DNA from: Caprimulgus europaeus
Taxonomy: Eukaryota; Chordata; Aves; Caprimulgiformes; Caprimulgidae
Assembly: GCA_907165065.1 (NCBI GenBank)
Contig: OU015528.1
Span: 45,251,515 to 45,315,514, forward strand
DNA: 64,000 bases
Direction of reading: 5' to 3'
Shown: piece after piece, positions 61,007 to 64,000 of the stretch
How positions within the stretch are numbered: position 1 is the stretch's first letter
Layout: the number at the start of each line of letters is the position of its first letter
Translations under genes and position numbers: made by a program
The notes under the pieces: generated by a model
The model's database searches: none
The model's input: only the letters and a program-made list of their open reading frames with translations
Told to the model about the DNA's origin: nothing

Positions 61007-64000
61007 ACAAAAATGAAAAGATTGCAGATGCCTTCAGTAGCCTGAAACAAACCCTTGCATTTAAGAGAGAACATTTTGCTTAACTTGTAGTATCTGACAA
61101 GAATCATAAAATACTGATGATTGCATTCATTTTTACAATGACAAAATATGGTGGAAGGCACTTAAACTCATGAACAATTACTATACTGCTGGCAGCACTG
61201 CCAGTGGAAAAATTGTAGCTCTCACTCAAGCCAAAATACCAGCCGTGAACCTTCTTTCGTTTGACTGAATCCAAGGACATGACTAGAGTAATGCTCAGAA
61301 ACTTCATTTTTAAATTCCCTTCCTATCTTACCCAACTACAGATGACAATTTTTCTCCAAACTTAGCACAGAATAAGATGGGCAGAGTGGATGAGGATAAA
61401 ATTATTTAGCCCCCTGTTAGTAAAATGGTGAAGAAACCAGAGAGGGAATGGTATCAACAAACCTCAGACAACTCCCATCACCCTGAATTTAACTGTACCA
61501 GTGCAGTCCTAACTTTACCCATCACTGCTCTTATCTTCCTGCTTGAGGACAGGTCAAGTAACTCCTAATATGCAAATAGGAGAAAAAGACCATCTGTTCA
61601 AACAATACACAAAATAAGTGCCCGCAAAAGTCCATAAAATAAGACTCCACAATTCAAGCCTCCGTTCTGAGTTGCTACCAGTAGGAGAGGACCTATAGCT
61701 CCACAAACAGGATAATATGACTCCTGAGTTTAAGGAGTCTGACACTACCTAGAGGGTAAGTTCAGCAATTGAAGGTTAAGGTATTTGATTAGCTGGGAGT
61801 GACTATTTGGAATCATAGGAGGCACAACAGTAGCTGAAAAAGAGAGTTGCAGCCAGAAATCAAAACAAGATTGTTTAAAGTAGGGTGGCAATCTTGTATT
61901 GCTTTTTTAGACTACCTAATTTCAGAAAAAATATATATTTTTTTTAATTTTTAAAAACCTTTGAACTATTACAGTTGTGAACAAAGTCTCCAGAAAACAG
62001 AAGATCTGTCTGAACTATTATCCCTGTTGGAGTCTCATGACACTAATTTGCTAGAAGCAAGAATTCTTATTATTTGTACTCATTTAACATCATTATGAAA
62101 TAGTCTTTATGTGAACAAATCCATGAAAAATTTCACCCCCACCTTTCCATTTGGCTTGCTGCTTTTCACTCAGTAGATCTCTTAAGCAGCAGCAGCAAAA
62201 TGAAAAGCTAATAGGCGTATAACAGAACATGCTTAAATACTTTGATGAATCAGGGCTTAATAATAGATATTAATTCTTCCTGAATATCAAATCTCTTCTC
62301 CCACAGCAACATAGCTTGCTTTCAAGAAGCACACTGGAATATGCAATACTTCACCCTGTTCAGCTGCTAAATCTTCACTCTTCAGATGGACTGATTAGTT
62401 TACAGATGTACTCTTGAGGACTCTGAAGTGCTACTCTGCAGAGGATCCTGCAAAATCTAGGGGAGGTCTTTTTAAGGCAATCATGGAAACTTTGCAAAGC
62501 TATTACATTTAAAACTATATTTCACAGTAAGTGGTATGACTTAAGACTACCAGTCTGCAAATCATATCCTGAAAGTATTTGTGTGCAGCATTCCAAAGAA
62601 GGGCAGGCAGAGACCTGCTCTAAAGGGAGAAGCTGTGCGATCATACTGGTTTAAATAGATCACATTGTGAAAGAGTGCACGCAGCACAGGCTGTGTAAAC
62701 AGTGATAGTGATGAGGTGGAGTTAATACTTCTTCATCTCCCTGGTAAACACACAAAAAATATAATTTCCTCTTTCTTCCTTTCTCCTGTAAAGAACTTAA
62801 AGGAGGCTGTAAACTTAAAGGAAGAACTGGGGGGAAAACCCTGCATTTTGGGCTGGATTCTCCAGCTTCTGGAAATAGCTAGCATAAACGGATTTAAGCA
62901 AACTGAGCCAACTGAAGATCCAGTCCAAAACAAAGCCTATAGATTTTCATTTGTGTTAATAAATGCAGCTTTTTTTTTTCTTTAGCTATTGCTTTCACTT
63001 GATTTCACTGTTTTTCAGATTTCACCTTTCATCACTGCATGATGTTTACACACAAGCACAGTATACTCATTCCTGAGCTACTACACACTGTTTACTGGTA
63101 TCAATAACCTTGGCATCCAGCTTCAAATATTACAATGTTTAAAATCCAATTTAACTAACACTTAGGCACAGGAAAAATCCTGTCTATTTGCACAAAGTTG
63201 CTGCATAGCAGAGACAACCTTATTTTATTAATTCTTTACCTATTTTACTAATTTTTTTCCTTATATATCAGTTCATACATTTTGTTTCTTTTTAGTTGGC
63301 ATTAGGTGTATTTTTAAAGTATGTCAAGGTTACAAAATCAAATATTTAAAACTCAGAAAAGCCTGGAATATATGTTGCCTCCTTGTGCCCTGTCTGAGAA
63401 GGCTACAACCTGGTCTTTCAATGTGCTCAGATTTTGGAGCTTTTCCTGTGTGTTGCCATCAGTGTTAACAGTAGCAGACACTCATCCCTCCTGCAAAACA
63501 GACTTCATTGTCTCCTGCCATGGACCTAAAACAGTGCTTTGTCTTTCCACAAGAAAAAAAAAACAAACTAGGAAACTTCAAATACTCAATAGATACCCAG
63601 TATATACCCACTAGTACTTAACATAGGGGAGTAAACTGATAGTAGTAGAAAGCTGCTATCTGCTTTGCAGACATGACTGTGAAGAGAAACAGTCCCCCTT
63701 ATTCCTATCTCCTTGGTATCTGCTCCCATTCTCCCCTTAATTCCAGTCCCTGCTTCTTTTTTTACCTAATTCCTTCATGCTCCTTCGGTCTTCCATTGGC
63801 TCGTATGTTGAGAGTGAGGAAAACCTCACTTCCTTCTGCAGCAGATCAGAGACAAGAAGACAAATTCTCTCCCTGCTCTTAGCTGCCATGCACACATTTA
63901 TTATAAGCTGAGCCAAGTTTAACCTCAATTAACTTTACAGAGATGACATAGTAAATGTAATTAAAATTAGTATTAATGCAAGAATGTCTTTTCACATTAT
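60983..64000 (-). other. ANKS1B: ANKS1B intron upstream of the SAM1 C-terminal exon (partial)
   Basis: Intronic by position. I looked on the minus strand for the expected first-half SAM1 exon (QYENHL, NGFDNVQFM) and for alternative first exons and found none. There is no transposon end. Small open frames here (up to 97 codons, 63321-63614) show no known domain. Confidence 0.6.

Noticed and set aside
1-64000. tRNA, rRNA, CRISPR arrays, or a prokaryotic-type gene system
   Set aside because: No cloverleaf with internal promoter boxes, no regularly spaced direct repeats with unique spacers, and no operon-like coding density. The window is an intronic part of a vertebrate gene.

Overview
This is vertebrate nuclear DNA, most likely from a bird, and almost certainly intronic. 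It is AT-rich, has no dense gene layout, and no open frame outside transposon relics reaches even 200 codons. The bird call rests on two CR1 LINE copies whose 3' ends carry the CATAGAAT-type octamer, and on a complete solo LTR of the ERVL type common in modern birds. The exact order cannot be fixed from this window.

The one host gene I can support is ANKS1B (ankyrin repeat and SAM domain protein 1B, also called AIDA-1, a postsynaptic-density scaffold), on the minus strand. Two coding exons are visible, both with canonical splice sites. The first, 60884-60982, encodes the C-terminal half of SAM domain 1. The second, 46568-46720, encodes the inter-SAM linker and most of SAM domain 2. Both are phase 0 at each end and a multiple of three (99 and 153 bp), and they join in frame across a 14,163-bp intron. 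No other ANKS1B exon was found, so positions 1-46567 lie in the following intron (at least 46.5 kb) and 60983-64000 lie in the preceding one.

Region by region, in plus-strand coordinates. Positions 1-46567 (downstream intron) hold: a solo ERVL LTR (5651-6751) with a perfect 5-bp target duplication and an internal degenerate tandem array; a perfect 16-bp-arm hairpin containing two opposed octamer motifs (17207-17245); a GC-rich, CpG-poor patch with palindromes (23820-24160) and an inverted repeat nearby (24583-24640); traces of two old interspersed repeats (about 25.0 and 28.8 kb); a heavily decayed ancient CR1 on the plus strand (about 39.7-40.65 kb); and a 5'-truncated avian CR1 on the minus strand (42613-43445). 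Positions 46721-60883 (intron between the SAM exons) hold: a GC-rich patch (49240-49690), a possible second solo LTR (51157-51853), and a near-complete but dead CR1 (52395 to about 55490, minus strand, same sense as the gene). Positions 60983-64000 show no recognisable element.

The remainder is single-copy-looking AT-rich intron with simple repeats and a few short tandem duplications. I found no tRNA, rRNA, CRISPR array, prokaryotic system or new gene system. The most informative items are the ANKS1B exon structure, the intact LTR boundaries, and the layered CR1 insertions of different ages. Repeat families were recognised from memory, not from a database search.
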